Assembly: GCA_002887195.1 (NCBI GenBank)
Contig: PJAB01000331.1
Location: 1 to 29,552, forward strand
DNA length: 29,552 bases
From: Chrysochromulina parva
Lineage: Eukaryota; Haptophyta; Prymnesiales; Chrysochromulinaceae
Reading direction: 5' to 3'
The position numbers and the translations under genes were made by a program. The notes beneath the pieces were generated by a model. It searched no databases. It worked only from the letters and a program-made list of their open reading frames with translations, and was not told the DNA's origin. Shown here one piece after another: positions 9,140 to 18,650 of the stretch (its first letter is position 1; each line of letters starts with the position of its first letter).

Positions 9140-10543
9140 ATGATCGCGGCCATGGCGGCGCTGTCTGTGGCCGATGCAGTCGTCCTTGGAAAGGGCGCGT
9201 GGCAGGGTTTGAAGCATGCTAGCACGCTGTCCGCAAAGGTCCAAAACTTTCGACGTGCGCCCACCGAGCTGCTACTCACCTTCCAGCTGTGCGGAGTGCT
9301 CGGCGACGCCCTTGCAGTGGCGGAACGCTTGGCTATCCGGCACTTGGCACAGTCGATCGTGGGAAACGCGGTGTTCCTCGCGCGCTCTTGCCTTCAGGAG
9401 TGTTTTGCGCTCCTTGGTGATGGTGCCGACGCCGATGACGACTTTGACTGGCAAGCATGGCTTAAGACTGGCCGCAAGTTTGATGTCCTGCAGCGGCAGC
9501 AGATGCGCCTCCAAATGGCTATGGGCGCGCTTCAGTTGGCGCTGGCGGCGGTGAGCGCGAGCACACTGCCGGCGGGCTACGCGCGGGCCCCCTTCACCTA
9601 CGTCCCCGCCGCCTTTGACCTCGCGCACTCGAAGCTGCAAGAACTCGAGATGGGGCGGACGCTCACGGTGCGCCTGGGCGCGGGGGAGCTCTGGGAACGT
9701 GGCTTGCAGCCGTCGTCGGATCGAACGATCCAGGACGCTTTGAGGCAGCTGAGCCCCAACGTGCAGGTCGCGCTGCACTGCGGGCTCAAGGCTCTGCAGG
9801 CAGCACGCTCCAGCAAGCCTGCGGAGAATTCCTCGGAGGGCTGTGGGGAAGCTGAGGGCGACGACGACGACGACGACGACGACGATGGATCGACTCGAGA
9901 TGAGGGGGACGCCGGAGGCAGGCAGGCACCCGTAAGGGAGGAGGAAGGGCTCTATCTTCGGTTCGCGTATGGCGTTCAAGACGGTGCCACGGACGACGCG
10001 CTCGAAGAGCGAGTGCTCCGCCTCGATGCCGCTGTTCGGCTGCGCCGCGTCTGGTCAGAGGAGCTGGCAGCTGAACTGGGAGGCTCCCACGGCGCTGCGT
10101 TCCTCGAATGCGCTGGATCTGGCGTGCTGTGCTATGAGATACGATTCCGGTCGTCAGCGGCTGTGGCGCCGCCGACGGCCTCTGCCCGCCCACTCGTCCT
10201 CACCCACTTCCAGCTCGCATCCTCAGCCACCCATTCCACAGAGGCCTTCTCAGCCGAGGCCTTCGAGGCTGCTCTCTGGATGGCGCTGAGCACCCGCCGT
10301 GCGCCGGTGCAGGGCCAGGGGGAGTTGGCTGCCATGGCCGGCGGCAGCTCGCTCCTGTCAGTGTACGACCCCGACAACCCGTTGCCCGCGGTGCGCACCA
10401 TGCAAGCAGCTGTCGGTCCGCTTGTGGGTGTGCCGGCAGCAGCATCAGGCGCGCCCCCCGCGTCGTCGGATCGAAATGCACATGGCTCGTTGGCCACACC
10501 ACCGCCCGTGACGCCGGTCCGCGGTAGTCTGGACCTGCGCTGA
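9140..10543 (+). CDS. Unrecognised protein: N-terminal helical domain, acidic linker, mixed C-terminal domain
   Basis: I do not recognise this protein. The frame opens at an ATG at 8900, but the first 80 codons run through clustered non-coding motifs and are compositionally unlike the rest, so I place the start at 9140 (467 residues). The ATG at 8900 remains possible. Residues about 1-150 are hydrophobic amphipathic helices rich in Ala and Leu. Near 240-249 there is a run of nine Asp within a Glu/Asp/Gly-rich linker. Residues about 268-400 alternate strand-like and helical segments and end in a helix (AEAFEAALWMAL). The last 60 residues are Pro/Ser/Ala-rich and disordered. The helical N terminus loosely recalls HeLo/RPW8-type helical bundles, and the C-terminal part has a PH-like strand-then-helix rhythm. 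Both comparisons are weak impressions. Confidence 0.65.
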   Translation: MIAAMAALSVADAVVLGKGAWQGLKHASTLSAKVQNFRRAPTELLLTFQLCGVLGDALAVAERLAIRHLAQSIVGNAVFLARSCLQECFALLGDGADADDDFDWQAWLKTGRKFDVLQRQQMRLQMAMGALQLALAAVSASTLPAGYARAPFTYVPAAFDLAHSKLQELEMGRTLTVRLGAGELWERGLQPSSDRTIQDALRQLSPNVQVALHCGLKALQAARSSKPAENSSEGCGEAEGDDDDDDDDDGSTRDEGDAGGRQAPVREEEGLYLRFAYGVQDGATDDALEERVLRLDAAVRLRRVWSEELAAELGGSHGAAFLECAGSGVLCYEIRFRSSAAVAPPTASARPLVLTHFQLASSATHSTEAFSAEAFEAALWMALSTRRAPVQGQGELAAMAGGSSLLSVYDPDNPLPAVRTMQAAVGPLVGVPAAASGAPPASSDRNAHGSLATPPPVTPVRGSLDLR

Positions 10544-11030
10544 CGGCCACTTGAGCACATGGGAGCTGGGAGCGCGAACGTCACTTTGCAGGTTAGGAGC
10601 GCATCATCTCACCTCTCTCGTAGCTTTCAAACATGCTTTCAAAGACATAAAGTTAAAAGTCATGATGATCATGATGAAAAAATCATTTACTCCCCCGAGA
10701 GCGGAGTGACGGAGATCCTTCTCGGAGTTCGACGTGGAGATATGTGTGGAGGCGGGCGCGTCTCACTGTGTGGCATCGAAATAACTGACTGACTGACTGG
10801 TGGTAGGTTGTTGGTACCGGTAGGTTGGACACACACCACGCCTCCACTATACATGTCTATTGAGCCAAACATTCCCTCGCCGAGCAGCCCAGCATGACTC
10901 CCGCGACATGACTCGATTACGTGAGCAATTTGGGCTTGGGGAAAAACTTTTGTGTGTTTCACAGTCGATGTTTCACAGCACAGCTGCAGCGAGTCCAGAG
11001 CAACTCGGCGCAGGACGCCGCGCGAGCCGC
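10544..11030. other. Spacer and RPT2 5' leader
   Basis: These 487 bp contain no gene. Visible items are a GACT-type microsatellite (CTGACTGACTGACTGG at about 10785-10800), a TACCGGTA palindrome at 10815-10822 and TATACATGTC at about 10849, just ahead of the RPT2 leader. The RPT2 reading frame stays open upstream to 10860, but that stretch has no similarity to Rpt2 and is taken as 5' UTR. Confidence 0.55.
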
Positions 11031-12486
11031 ATGGGTGGACAGCAGTCCCGCGGCGGGCCGGGTGGCGACGCGTCGGAGCAGGACAAGAAGGACAAGAAGG
11101 CGAAGAAGTACGAACAGCCCGCGCCGACCCGCGTCGGCCGAAAGAAGAAGAAGAAGTCTGGCCCCGCACAGAGCTTGCGGCTGCCGACCGTCGTGCCCGC
11201 GACCAAGTGCAAGCTGAGGCTGCTGAAGCTTGAGCGCGTCAAGGATTACCTGCTCATGGAGGAGGAGTTTGTGCTGCGGCAGGAACAGGTGCGCCCGCAG
11301 GAGGAGAGCGCGCAGGTGGAGCGCTCCAAGGTGGACGACATCCGTGGCTCGCCGATGGGCGTTGCGTCGCTCGAGGAGATGATCGACGACAACCACGCGA
11401 TCATCGCCTCATCGGTGGGCCCCGAGTACTACGTCAACATCATGTCCTTCGTCGACAAGGACCAGCTCGAGCCCGGCTGCTCGCTGCTCACGCACCACAA
11501 GACCAACTCGATCGTGGGGTTGCTTGCCGACGAGACGGACCCGATGGTTTCGGTGATGAAGGTGGACAAGGCGCCGCTCGAGAGCTACGCAGACATCGGC
11601 GGCCTCGAGACGCAGATCCAGGAGATCAAGGAAGCCGTCGAGCTGCCGCTCACCCACCCGGAGCTGTACGAAGACATTGGCATTCGCCCTCCCAAGGGTG
11701 TCATCCTGTATGGTGAGCCGGGCACGGGCAAGACATTGCTTGCCAAGGCGGTCGCCAACCAAACGTCAGCCACCTTTTTGCGCGTGACCGGCTCGGAGCT
11801 CATCCAAAAGTACCTCGGCGATGGCCCCAAGCTCGTGCGCGAGCTCTTCCGCGTCGCCGACGAGCAGGCGCCTACCATCGTCTTCATCGACGAGATCGAT
11901 GCGGTGGGTACCAAGCGGTATGACTCGACCTCGGGCGGCGAGAAGGAGATCCAGCGCACGATGCTCGAGCTGCTCAACCAGCTTGACGGCTTCGATGCGC
12001 GCACCGACGTCAAGGTCATCCTCGCGACCAACAAGATTGAGAGCCTAGACCCTGCGCTCATCCGCCCGGGGCGCATTGATCGCAAGATCGAATTTCCGGC
12101 GCCGGATCAGAAGACACGCCGCCACATTTTCCAGATCCACACGAGCAAGATGAATCTCGCCGACGTACGCGCGCGCAGTCTCCCGCACTCCTCTGCCTTT
12201 CCTCCCCCTTCCCTGCCCCCTCGACTGGCCTCTCCACTGCCACTCCTCGGCACCCCTCCGACCCTCTCCGCCTCGCTGTCTGGCCTTGCAGGATGTCAAC
12301 TTGGAGGAGTTCATCATGTCCAAGGACGAGCTGTCGGGCGCCGACATCAAGGCCATGTGCACCGAGGGCGGTCTGCTCGCCCTCCGCGAGCGGCGCATGA
12401 AGGTGTCGCAGGCCGAGTTCCGTAAGGCGCGCGAGTACGTCATGTACAAAAAGAAGGGAGGGGCGCCCGAAGGCCTCTATCTGTAA
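11031..12486 (+). CDS. RPT2: 26S proteasome regulatory ATPase subunit 4 (Rpt2/PSMC1), two exons
   Basis: Exon 1 is 11031-12164 and exon 2 is 12292-12486, giving 442 residues against 440 for human PSMC1. The start MGGQQS keeps the Gly2/Ser6 N-myristoylation signal of Rpt2, followed by the typical Lys-rich leader and PTRVG. Then come the coiled coil and OB fold (about 55-180) and the AAA+ domain. The latter has Walker A GEPGTGKT (228-235), pore loop KYLG (260-263), Walker B VFIDEID (284-290) and arginine-finger region RPGRIDR (345-351). The C terminus LYL is the HbYX motif that docks into the 20S alpha ring to open the gate. The subunit unfolds ubiquitylated substrates in the 19S base, in nucleus and cytosol. 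The oddity is Glu in place of the usual Pro at the second Walker A position. Splicing at 12165-12291 restores the conserved LADDV junction. Confidence 0.97.
12165..12291 (+). other. RPT2 intron (127 bp, GT-AG, phase 0)
   Basis: The intron opens with GTACGC and closes with CCTTGCAG. Its body is strongly pyrimidine-rich (long CT/CC tracts). The boundaries are fixed by protein continuity: exon 1 ends in ...NLAD and exon 2 resumes DVNLEEF, matching the Rpt2 family. Read through, the frame runs into unrelated Pro/Ser/Leu-rich sequence. Confidence 0.95.
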
Positions 12487-12790
12487 AAGAGCTGAGCGGG
12501 GGCGGGGGCGCAGGCGGCAGAGAGGCTTTGCGGGGGATCCGTGGTTCGCCTTTGTGCGAGTCGGCGATAGTGTGCGCGCTCCCGCCCTCGGCGCTGTGCG
12601 GCATGCGGCACGGCAGTTTGTGGGACAACGCGGGACGCGCTCGATACGTTCTACGGTTGAGCGACGACTTTTTTATATAACTTTCTACGTTTCGCGCGTT
12701 TGACGACGGCGACGCGTGATTTTCCGCCCCGCGCGCCAATTGGTAGGGTATACTTGATGTTAGTAAGTTACATTTCTCTCTCATGACTCC
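12487..12790. other. Convergent 3' spacer
   Basis: This stretch of about 300 bp lies between the stop codons of RPT2 (plus) and the LIN9-like gene (minus). It is 3' UTR on both sides. A TTTTTTATATAA stretch near 12670 is the only AT-rich part. No gene or repeat was seen. Confidence 0.6.
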
Positions 12791-14851
12791 TCATCGTCGC
12801 AAGCCCGCCCCCTTGGGCAGCCCGGCGACCTGGCCGCAAACCAATGCCTGCAGCTGCTGTGCTGCAGCCACCACCTCGTTGAACTGGGGGCGGTTGGTCT
12901 CGCAGATGGGGGCGAGCTGCTTGACGGCGGCAAGTAGGCCGGCGCGGCATTCAGCGGGAGAGATGGGCGCAGTCGACCATGCGTGCAGCTGCAGCAGCAG
13001 CGAGATGGCACTCGTGATCGAGTCGCGCAGCGTCTTCGGAGGCAACTGCAGGCGCAACTGCAGGCTCGCCTGCACAGGCGCGTCGCTCGAGACCATGCCG
13101 GTGCGCTCGCTGGTAGCCTCGCCAGTGGAGTCGCTCGCGGCGCCGTGTTGGGCGCAGAGGATCGAGGCCACGACGGCGGCCGCCGCGTCAGCCGCGTGCT
13201 CCCGCAGCCCAGCGCAGAAGGCGAGGCCCATGCCGTGCGTCTGCGGCTCGGGCGCGGCCGCACCCAGAGCGAGTGAGAAGCGTTGCGCTACCGGCCGTAG
13301 AGCGATCAGCGCTGTATCGAGCGCTCGAGCGGTGCTTCGCAACTCGTCAGTGAGCCACTCGATCTCGCCGCACCAGCGCGCGATCTGTACCTCGAGCTGG
13401 CGTGCCTCGTCGGCGCCGTGTTGGGCACGCAGCTGCGTGAGTAGGGCGCCGACGGCCGGTAGCGTCATGGGCGACGGCACCTGCCCAAGCAGGCGTTGCT
13501 GGGCAGCGGTCACTTCGACTCGAATCGGTACGCGCCGTCCCTCCGCGATGGACCGCTCAGGGGCGATGTCGTCTTCGCTCACGATGAGGACGGCGCGCCC
13601 CTCAGCGACGGCGCGCTCGATTTGGTGCGCCACGCGTATGAGCTCCTTCTCGCCCTGGTGCGTCACCGCTTTCAGCTCATCGAGCAGCAGGCGCTTGCGC
13701 TCGAGCAGCCGCATAGCGTAGGCGAGCAGCTGCAGCTCCTTGAGATCGGACCGCGCCACTGAGGCGATCCCACCGACCGGGCCGGCAGCTGGCGCCGTGC
13801 TCTCCGATGCCCCGACGAGCGGAGCGGCGGCCAACGGCTGCGACGAGCCGGGCGCGTCGGGTGCGCTCGATACAGCGCCAACCGGAGCCGCAGCGAGCGG
13901 CGCACCCGACCGCTCGGCACCACGCTCGGCACCCTTGGCATCTGCCTCCCACGACTGGCGACCCGGTGGTGCCGCCGGCGCCGGCGCCGGCGCTGGCGCT
14001 GGCGCCGCGCCGTCGTGGGCGCCATGGGGATTCTGCTGGCCGAGCGGCTGGCCGAGTTGACCGTGCGGCGAGGTGAAGTCGATCCCGCGGGATCCGTCGA
14101 GGAGGGGCAGGAGGAGCCAGTCCTTGACATGCTGTACGCCGAGCTTGGGTCGATCGAACTGGACGCGGTAGTGGTCGCCGTCGGGGGTGAGCACTGTGCC
14201 CGAGAAGAGGTGGCGCTCCTTGGGGTGGAAGGCCGTCACGCGCTGCCCCACCGCCATCTGCACCACGCACCCCTGCAGCCCCAGCGCCGCCTCCGCTGCG
14301 GCCGCCGCCGCATGCCCAGAGGTCTGCAGCTTGCGTAACTGGCGCACGTCTTGACGATACTCATGCAGGCGCGCGCGCTCAGCATCGAGGAAGGGCTTGG
14401 AGAGACGGCGTGGCCGGCCGTAGAGCGCGCGCACGAAGCTCCACTCGAACCTCGTCAGCTTCGTCACATGCCCCAAACCCGAGGCCCGGAGCATCTTGGC
14501 GAATGCGTGCTCGTGGAACCAAGCGTAGTCAACGGGCGAGCAGAACCATTCATACAGGCACCAGCGGCGCAGCTTGGGGCGCAGCAGGCGCGCATACCGC
14601 TCGTGCAGCATCGCCTCCGGGCTCTCCTCCTCCTCGGCCGCGTCTGCGCCGCCGCTGTCGTGCGCCGCCGCCGCGTCGCGAGCACGCGCACGGCTGAGCT
14701 CGAGGTTCGCGAGCGAACGCGCGTAGCTCTCGTCACGGCGCTTGCCCTTGAGATGGCGCGGCTTGAGCTCGTGCATATCGCCCTCGTCTGCGCGCTTCAC
14801 ACGGTTGCGCTTCTTCTTGGGGCCGCTGCCCTTGGTGCCGCCCTCCTCCTT

Positions 14852-14882
<31 letters not shown>

Positions 14883-15709
14883 TCCTCGCCGCCGTCCTCG
14901 CCCCCATTGTCGCCGCCACCACCATCTTCGGCGCCCTCTTCGTCCACCACCATGGCATCGGCCGCTTCGCCGTCCCCATCCACCGCCGAGGGACCATCTT
15001 CCTCATCGATGGCACCGAGCCTCAGCGGCGCAAAAGTGACTTTCGCTGTGGAAGGGACGCGACCTGTGCCACTCGCACGAGGCGCGCCTGTGGACGACGC
15101 GCCGCTGCTGCCGCCGCTGCTGCCGCCGCCGCTGGTGAGTACTGAGGAGGATGAGGAGGAGCCGCCGCTTCTCGCAAAGGCGGCCTTGGCCTTGCTCGCC
15201 GCGCGCGCGCCTTTGGGCTGCGGCGTCGCGGCTGCAGCCGCCCCGTCGTTGACCGCCGCTGCTGCTGCTGCTGCCGCCACTCCGGCTCCGGAGGATCCTG
15301 CCGCCGCGTCCTCGGGGAAGAGCGTGCGCGGCCGCTTCTTTGCTTTACCGTCTTCCTCGTCCTCGGCGGCCGATGCCGCCGCGGAAGCGTCCGCTGCTGC
15401 TTCCGCCGCCGCCGCTGCACTTGTGGGCTTGCGCTTGCCGCTCTGGCGCTTCTTCTTCTCGGCTTCGTCCGGTTCCTTAGGAGCGGGCTCATCCAGAGCT
15501 GCCCAACCGGCGCGCTTGAACTTGGGGGGGCCGCCTTCCTCAGCAGGCCGCCGGGAGGAGCGCCGACCCTCTGATGGCGGCACCAGGCTGCACGCCGCGT
15601 GAATTCGCGCAGCTGCGTCTGCATCCGATTGCGTCACGACGGGCACGCTGGCTGCATGGCGCGATAGCGCCGCAGTGGCGTCTAGGGGGGGCATCTTCTG
15701 GTCCTCCAT
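12791..15709 (-). CDS. LIN9/Always-early homologue with DIRP domain (MuvB core subunit)
   Basis: The 972-residue protein starts MEDQKMPPLD. Residues about 95-340 are low-complexity Ala/Gly/Ser/Lys/Glu, with Gly/Glu runs from GCC/GGC repeats. The DIRP domain begins near 367 (LHERYARLLRPKLRRWCLYEWF) and runs to about 465. It keeps the family marks W-C-x-YEWF-x-S-x-D, the KLTR-x-EW helix and the GRPRR-x-S segment. Next, at about 483-540, comes the small beta-barrel that follows DIRP in LIN9 (VGQRVTAFHP, then YRVQFDR-x-x-LG). The C-terminal 280 residues are helical and may mediate MuvB subunit contacts. By homology it is a nuclear scaffold of MuvB/DREAM-type complexes that controls cell-cycle genes. 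Human LIN9 is about 540 residues, so the N-terminal extension and linkers are unusually long. Confidence 0.9.
14857..14925. repeat. CCG-rich trinucleotide repeat in LIN9-like coding region
   Basis: A run of CCG codon-sized repeats interrupted by TCCTCG encodes the Gly-rich, Glu/Asp-rich stretch at about residues 262-285 of the LIN9-like protein. It is probably variable in length between strains. Confidence 0.8.
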
Positions 15710-16031
15710 GCCCTCAGGCAGACCTATTCAGGCTCAATGGAGTACACAGAGCTCTTGCACTCGAAATCGAATTCTTACGGCGCGAGAAAATTTCATGACA
15801 AAAGGTCCGTTTCAAAACTTAGGGAACGTCCCTCATCACATTGACTTGTCTGCTTGAAAGTTGGGTGGGCACGATACATGTACATGTACAGTAGGTAACG
15901 CCGGACCACAACGCACAAAGCTCCCCGAGCGACACACTGTGTCGCCGACCGCTGACCCCGCGCGGCTAGAGTGCAGAGACCTGTGAGGCAGAATCGGCCT
16001 GTTGTTTTGACTTTTGTGGGTGGGAGTGGGT
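15710..16031. promoter_or_regulatory. Spacer upstream of LIN9-like gene with TACATGTACATGTA
   Basis: These 322 bp lie between the LIN9-like start (minus) and the stop codon of the phosphatase-like gene (also minus). Two overlapping TACATGTA palindromes sit at 15875-15888, about 170 bp upstream of the LIN9-like start codon. No gene was seen. Confidence 0.4.
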
Positions 16032-17393
16032 TCAGGTGTAAGTGGGTTTGTTCTCCTTCATGACGGCCAACATGGCCTCGCGGATCTTAGGCAGGTCCTT
16101 CATGGCCGCCTTGTCGACTGCGACGAGCCCCTGCAAGCATGCATACGCCTTGACAGACTCGACGTCAGAGGACTTGATCTCCGACCCCTTGACGAAGGCG
16201 GACTTGTCCTTGATGTTCGAGAGCGTGAGCGTCGACTGGCCGGGCATGAAATCGAGATTCTTGCCCGACTTGAGGTGCGTGTATCCGATGAGACTCCCGT
16301 CATCCAAAAAGGGAGGCAGCTTGCTCATGGTGCCACCGTACGCCTCGATCACGGCCGTGGGCGCACTCGTATCCCACTTGGCGAAACCGCCCGTGTCGCG
16401 GATGTACGCTCCGCCCTTGCCCTCGAGGAGCATCATCGCACGGTTACCCGAGGCCACCGAGCCAATGCGCTGGTAGCCCAACTCGTCGATCAGGTCCACG
16501 ATGAAGGGCGAGACCTTGCCGTCGGTGATGAGCATCCCATTGGGCACAGGAGGGTCCGCCATGTCGAGCTCGCCCATCACGACCTCCTCAGAGGCCGCGC
16601 CGGCCGCCCAAGTCACCGGGGTCGTCAGCGGCCGGTACATGATCCCGGCGGCCGGGTGGCCCAAGGCATCATTGTACCCGATCAGGATCGTCACGTACTG
16701 GCCCTGGCCCGTCGCAAACTCGCGCGTGCCGTCGATCGGGTCGACGAAGACGGTCATCGACTTATACAGGTTGGGATCGATACGGTTGGAGAGCTGCTGG
16801 ATCTCCTGAAGCGTGGCGGCGATGATGGCGTTGAACTCGTCGGGCACCTCAAGGTCGTCGACGGAGTAGGGCTTGTTGATGATGTTGATGACCGACTCGT
16901 CCTCCTCGCCGACAATCTGCGCGAACTTGTCACCCGCGAAGAGATACTTGATGAACAAGTGCTGCACGATGCCGTCGGCGATCGTGAAGTATGTCGCGTC
17001 AGACTTGAGCTTCGAGGAGCCCCCGTGCCGCTGGTCGGAGATTTTGTCATAGAAGGCGCGGAGCATCGGGGTCACTGCATCGCATGCCTCCTTGCTTATC
17101 TGGCACAGATCCTGCAGCGGTGTCGATGATTTCACCTTACCCTCTGTCGTGATTGAGGTCACCTCGAGCGTGCTAAGCAGTCCTTTGATGATGGCATCCT
17201 TCCTGATTAGCTCGGCGCGCAGGATTCGGACCTCTTCTTGCAGCTTTGACAACTCCATGGTTGGCGCGACTGCGCGGAGCATCGCATTGCTCCGTGACAG
17301 CTGACGCATCTGCGGCACGCTTGGCATCGAGAAACCTCCCGCATTGGCAAGATATCCGGCGAGAAGGACGCCATGGAGGAGTCGCATGGCCAT
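16032..17393 (-). CDS. Inositol monophosphatase/PAP-phosphatase superfamily protein, probably organelle-targeted
   Basis: The protein has 453 residues. It shows the Mg2+/Li+-dependent phosphatase signatures in order: KSD...TIAD (130-140), GEED (162-165), DPIDGT (218-223) and W340-D341 in KWDTSAPTAVIEAYGG. These supply the metal-binding Glu and Asp residues of the family. Members hydrolyse inositol phosphates, 3'-phosphoadenosine 5'-phosphate or fructose-1,6-bisphosphate; the sequence does not decide which. At 453 residues it is longer than the usual 250-350, and the extra is N-terminal. That extension has a hydrophobic signal-like segment (1-18), then GGFSMPS with Phe near the likely cleavage point, then an Arg/Ser/Ala-rich stretch. 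This is the pattern of bipartite plastid targeting in secondary-plastid algae. Targeting is inference. The gene is divergent from the YjbQ-like gene. Confidence 0.87.
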   Translation of the reverse strand: MAMRLLHGVLLAGYLANAGGFSMPSVPQMRQLSRSNAMLRAVAPTMELSKLQEEVRILRAELIRKDAIIKGLLSTLEVTSITTEGKVKSSTPLQDLCQISKEACDAVTPMLRAFYDKISDQRHGGSSKLKSDATYFTIADGIVQHLFIKYLFAGDKFAQIVGEEDESVINIINKPYSVDDLEVPDEFNAIIAATLQEIQQLSNRIDPNLYKSMTVFVDPIDGTREFATGQGQYVTILIGYNDALGHPAAGIMYRPLTTPVTWAAGAASEEVVMGELDMADPPVPNGMLITDGKVSPFIVDLIDELGYQRIGSVASGNRAMMLLEGKGGAYIRDTGGFAKWDTSAPTAVIEAYGGTMSKLPPFLDDGSLIGYTHLKSGKNLDFMPGQSTLTLSNIKDKSAFVKGSEIKSSDVESVKAYACLQGLVAVDKAAMKDLPKIREAMLAVMKENKPTYT

Positions 17394-17554
17394 AGATGCA
17401 GCGAGGCGAAGCTCGCCAAAGTCTCGCCATTCGGTGCGACGAGAATCAATCTCCGATTTTGGTCGGAACCGAAAAAGGGGATTGAAGTCACCGGAGATTT
17501 TCCCCCATGTGATGCGGATTGCGATTCACAATTGCGCACTTGGAAACTGTGAGA
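17394..17554. promoter_or_regulatory. Compact divergent promoter (161 bp)
   Basis: This region is shared between the start codons of the phosphatase-like gene (minus) and the YjbQ-like gene (plus). The two transcription units must share or overlap core promoter DNA. I see no TATA box and no copy of the palindromes found elsewhere. Confidence 0.4.
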
Positions 17555-18160
17555 ATGGCTGTCGTACTTATTCTCACGCTGTCGAGCGGCTATTCGCTAC
17601 CTTCATGGGCTGCTACGCGAGTTTCGCCAAGGAGCACACTATCGATGGCCTACGTCACACAGTACGAGCAGTTGAGCGTCAAGACAGGTCGCACCGTGAG
17701 CATGGTCGACATCACAAAAGAGGTGGCTGCTGTCGTCGCGAAGAGCGGATGCGTCGAGGGCACCGTGACGGTGCTGTCCAAACACTCGACGGTCGGCGTG
17801 ATGATCAACGAGTTTGAAGAACGCTTCGTCTCCGACGCGCGCCAATGGCTGCAGCGAATCGCGCCGCCGAGCTATCCGTGGCTGCACAATGATATCGACT
17901 TCCGCGCAGGCCCTCCTGGTTACCCGGGCGGCGACGACGCGTGGCGGGCTATGCGCATGCAGGAGCCGCCGAATGCACACTCGCACATCATCCAGTTCGT
18001 CGTGGGCACGAGTGAGACCGTCCCGATCCACGAGGGCAAGATGACGATTGGCACCTTCCAGAACATAATCATCGTCGACGCCGACGGGCCGGCAGCAAAC
18101 CTTGGCAGCCCTAAGTCGCGCACGATCTGCGTGCAGGTCCAGGGTTGCAATGGGAAGTGA
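17555..18160 (+). CDS. YjbQ/UPF0047 family protein with N-terminal targeting segment
   Basis: The protein is 201 residues from the first in-frame ATG at 17555. The conserved UPF0047/YjbQ core spans about 38-200: strand and helix leading to KHSTVGVMINE (76-86, the HT[ST]-x3-INE box), then EPPNAHSHI (137-145), GTFQNIIIVDADGP (166-179) and a terminal VQVQG strand. Bacterial YjbQ has weak thiamine-phosphate synthase activity and forms a compact trimer. Its true cellular role is unsettled, so I do not assign a pathway. Residues 1-30 form a hydrophobic signal followed by a Ser/Arg-rich stretch, suggesting import into an organelle or the ER. An internal start at Met31 would give a cytosolic form of standard length. 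Confidence 0.93.
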   Translation: MAVVLILTLSSGYSLPSWAATRVSPRSTLSMAYVTQYEQLSVKTGRTVSMVDITKEVAAVVAKSGCVEGTVTVLSKHSTVGVMINEFEERFVSDARQWLQRIAPPSYPWLHNDIDFRAGPPGYPGGDDAWRAMRMQEPPNAHSHIIQFVVGTSETVPIHEGKMTIGTFQNIIIVDADGPAANLGSPKSRTICVQVQGCNGK

Positions 18161-18650
18161 TCGTGCCCTCATATGCCAATCACAGGTGCACGGCCGTTAA
18201 CAGGTGCACGCGAGTGACCTCACTGGTCGTGTGTGTGTCGGGCGCGGCGGAACTCCGCGTACCGCGACTCGACGAGCTGGTTGTACTTTTTGGCATCCAA
18301 CTCGAGGCTCACAAAATAGCATGTCGCCTGGGTCCATTAGATTAGCAGCTACCTCTTCAATGTTATGTATGCACATGCGGTCTAGTCTATAATATCATGA
18401 TTCATGTCAATCATGTCGTTCAGAGCCTAACGCTTCAGCACATCTTCCATCTTGGTGGCCGATGCACAGCACCGGTCTGTGGCCCACGACTCTCTGATGA
18501 GAGCGCGGGGGCCTCCAGCAAACTTTTCGGTGCTCCGCTGTATGGTGCCGCCCGGATCCGGTCCCGTTCAGTCTTTTGCCGCCGATGTCCTTACAGTATC
18601 TTGTGCACCCTCCATGCGGATGCGGAGTGCGGAGAGAGCTCTCGTCCGCT
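18161..18650. other. Spacer between YjbQ-like and ankyrin genes, holding a possible spliced gene end
   Basis: Both flanking genes end here. Most of the DNA is unremarkable and locally AT-richer (18340-18420). The minus strand contains two protein-like segments that join in frame across a plausible 114-bp intron, listed separately. Confidence 0.5.
18220..18581 (-). CDS. Possible C-terminal fragment of an unannotated spliced gene
   Basis: This is tentative. On the minus strand, 18327 down to 18220 encodes 35 residues and a stop, including VSLELDAKKYNQLVESRYAE, which looks protein-like rather than random. It is preceded by a CAG acceptor and a CTAAT branch-like sequence. Upstream on the same strand, from about 18575 to 18442, a frame of about 45 codons ends in CASATKMED and meets a GTG donor at 18441. 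The donor-acceptor distance is 114 bp, close to the proven introns here, and both junctions are phase 0. No further upstream exon was found before the ankyrin gene, so it may be a gene remnant or chance. Confidence 0.25.

Noticed and set aside
14742..15602. 286-codon plus-strand frame rich in Pro, Ser and Ala
   Set aside because: It is the complement of the low-complexity N terminus of the LIN9-like gene; composition alone explains it.
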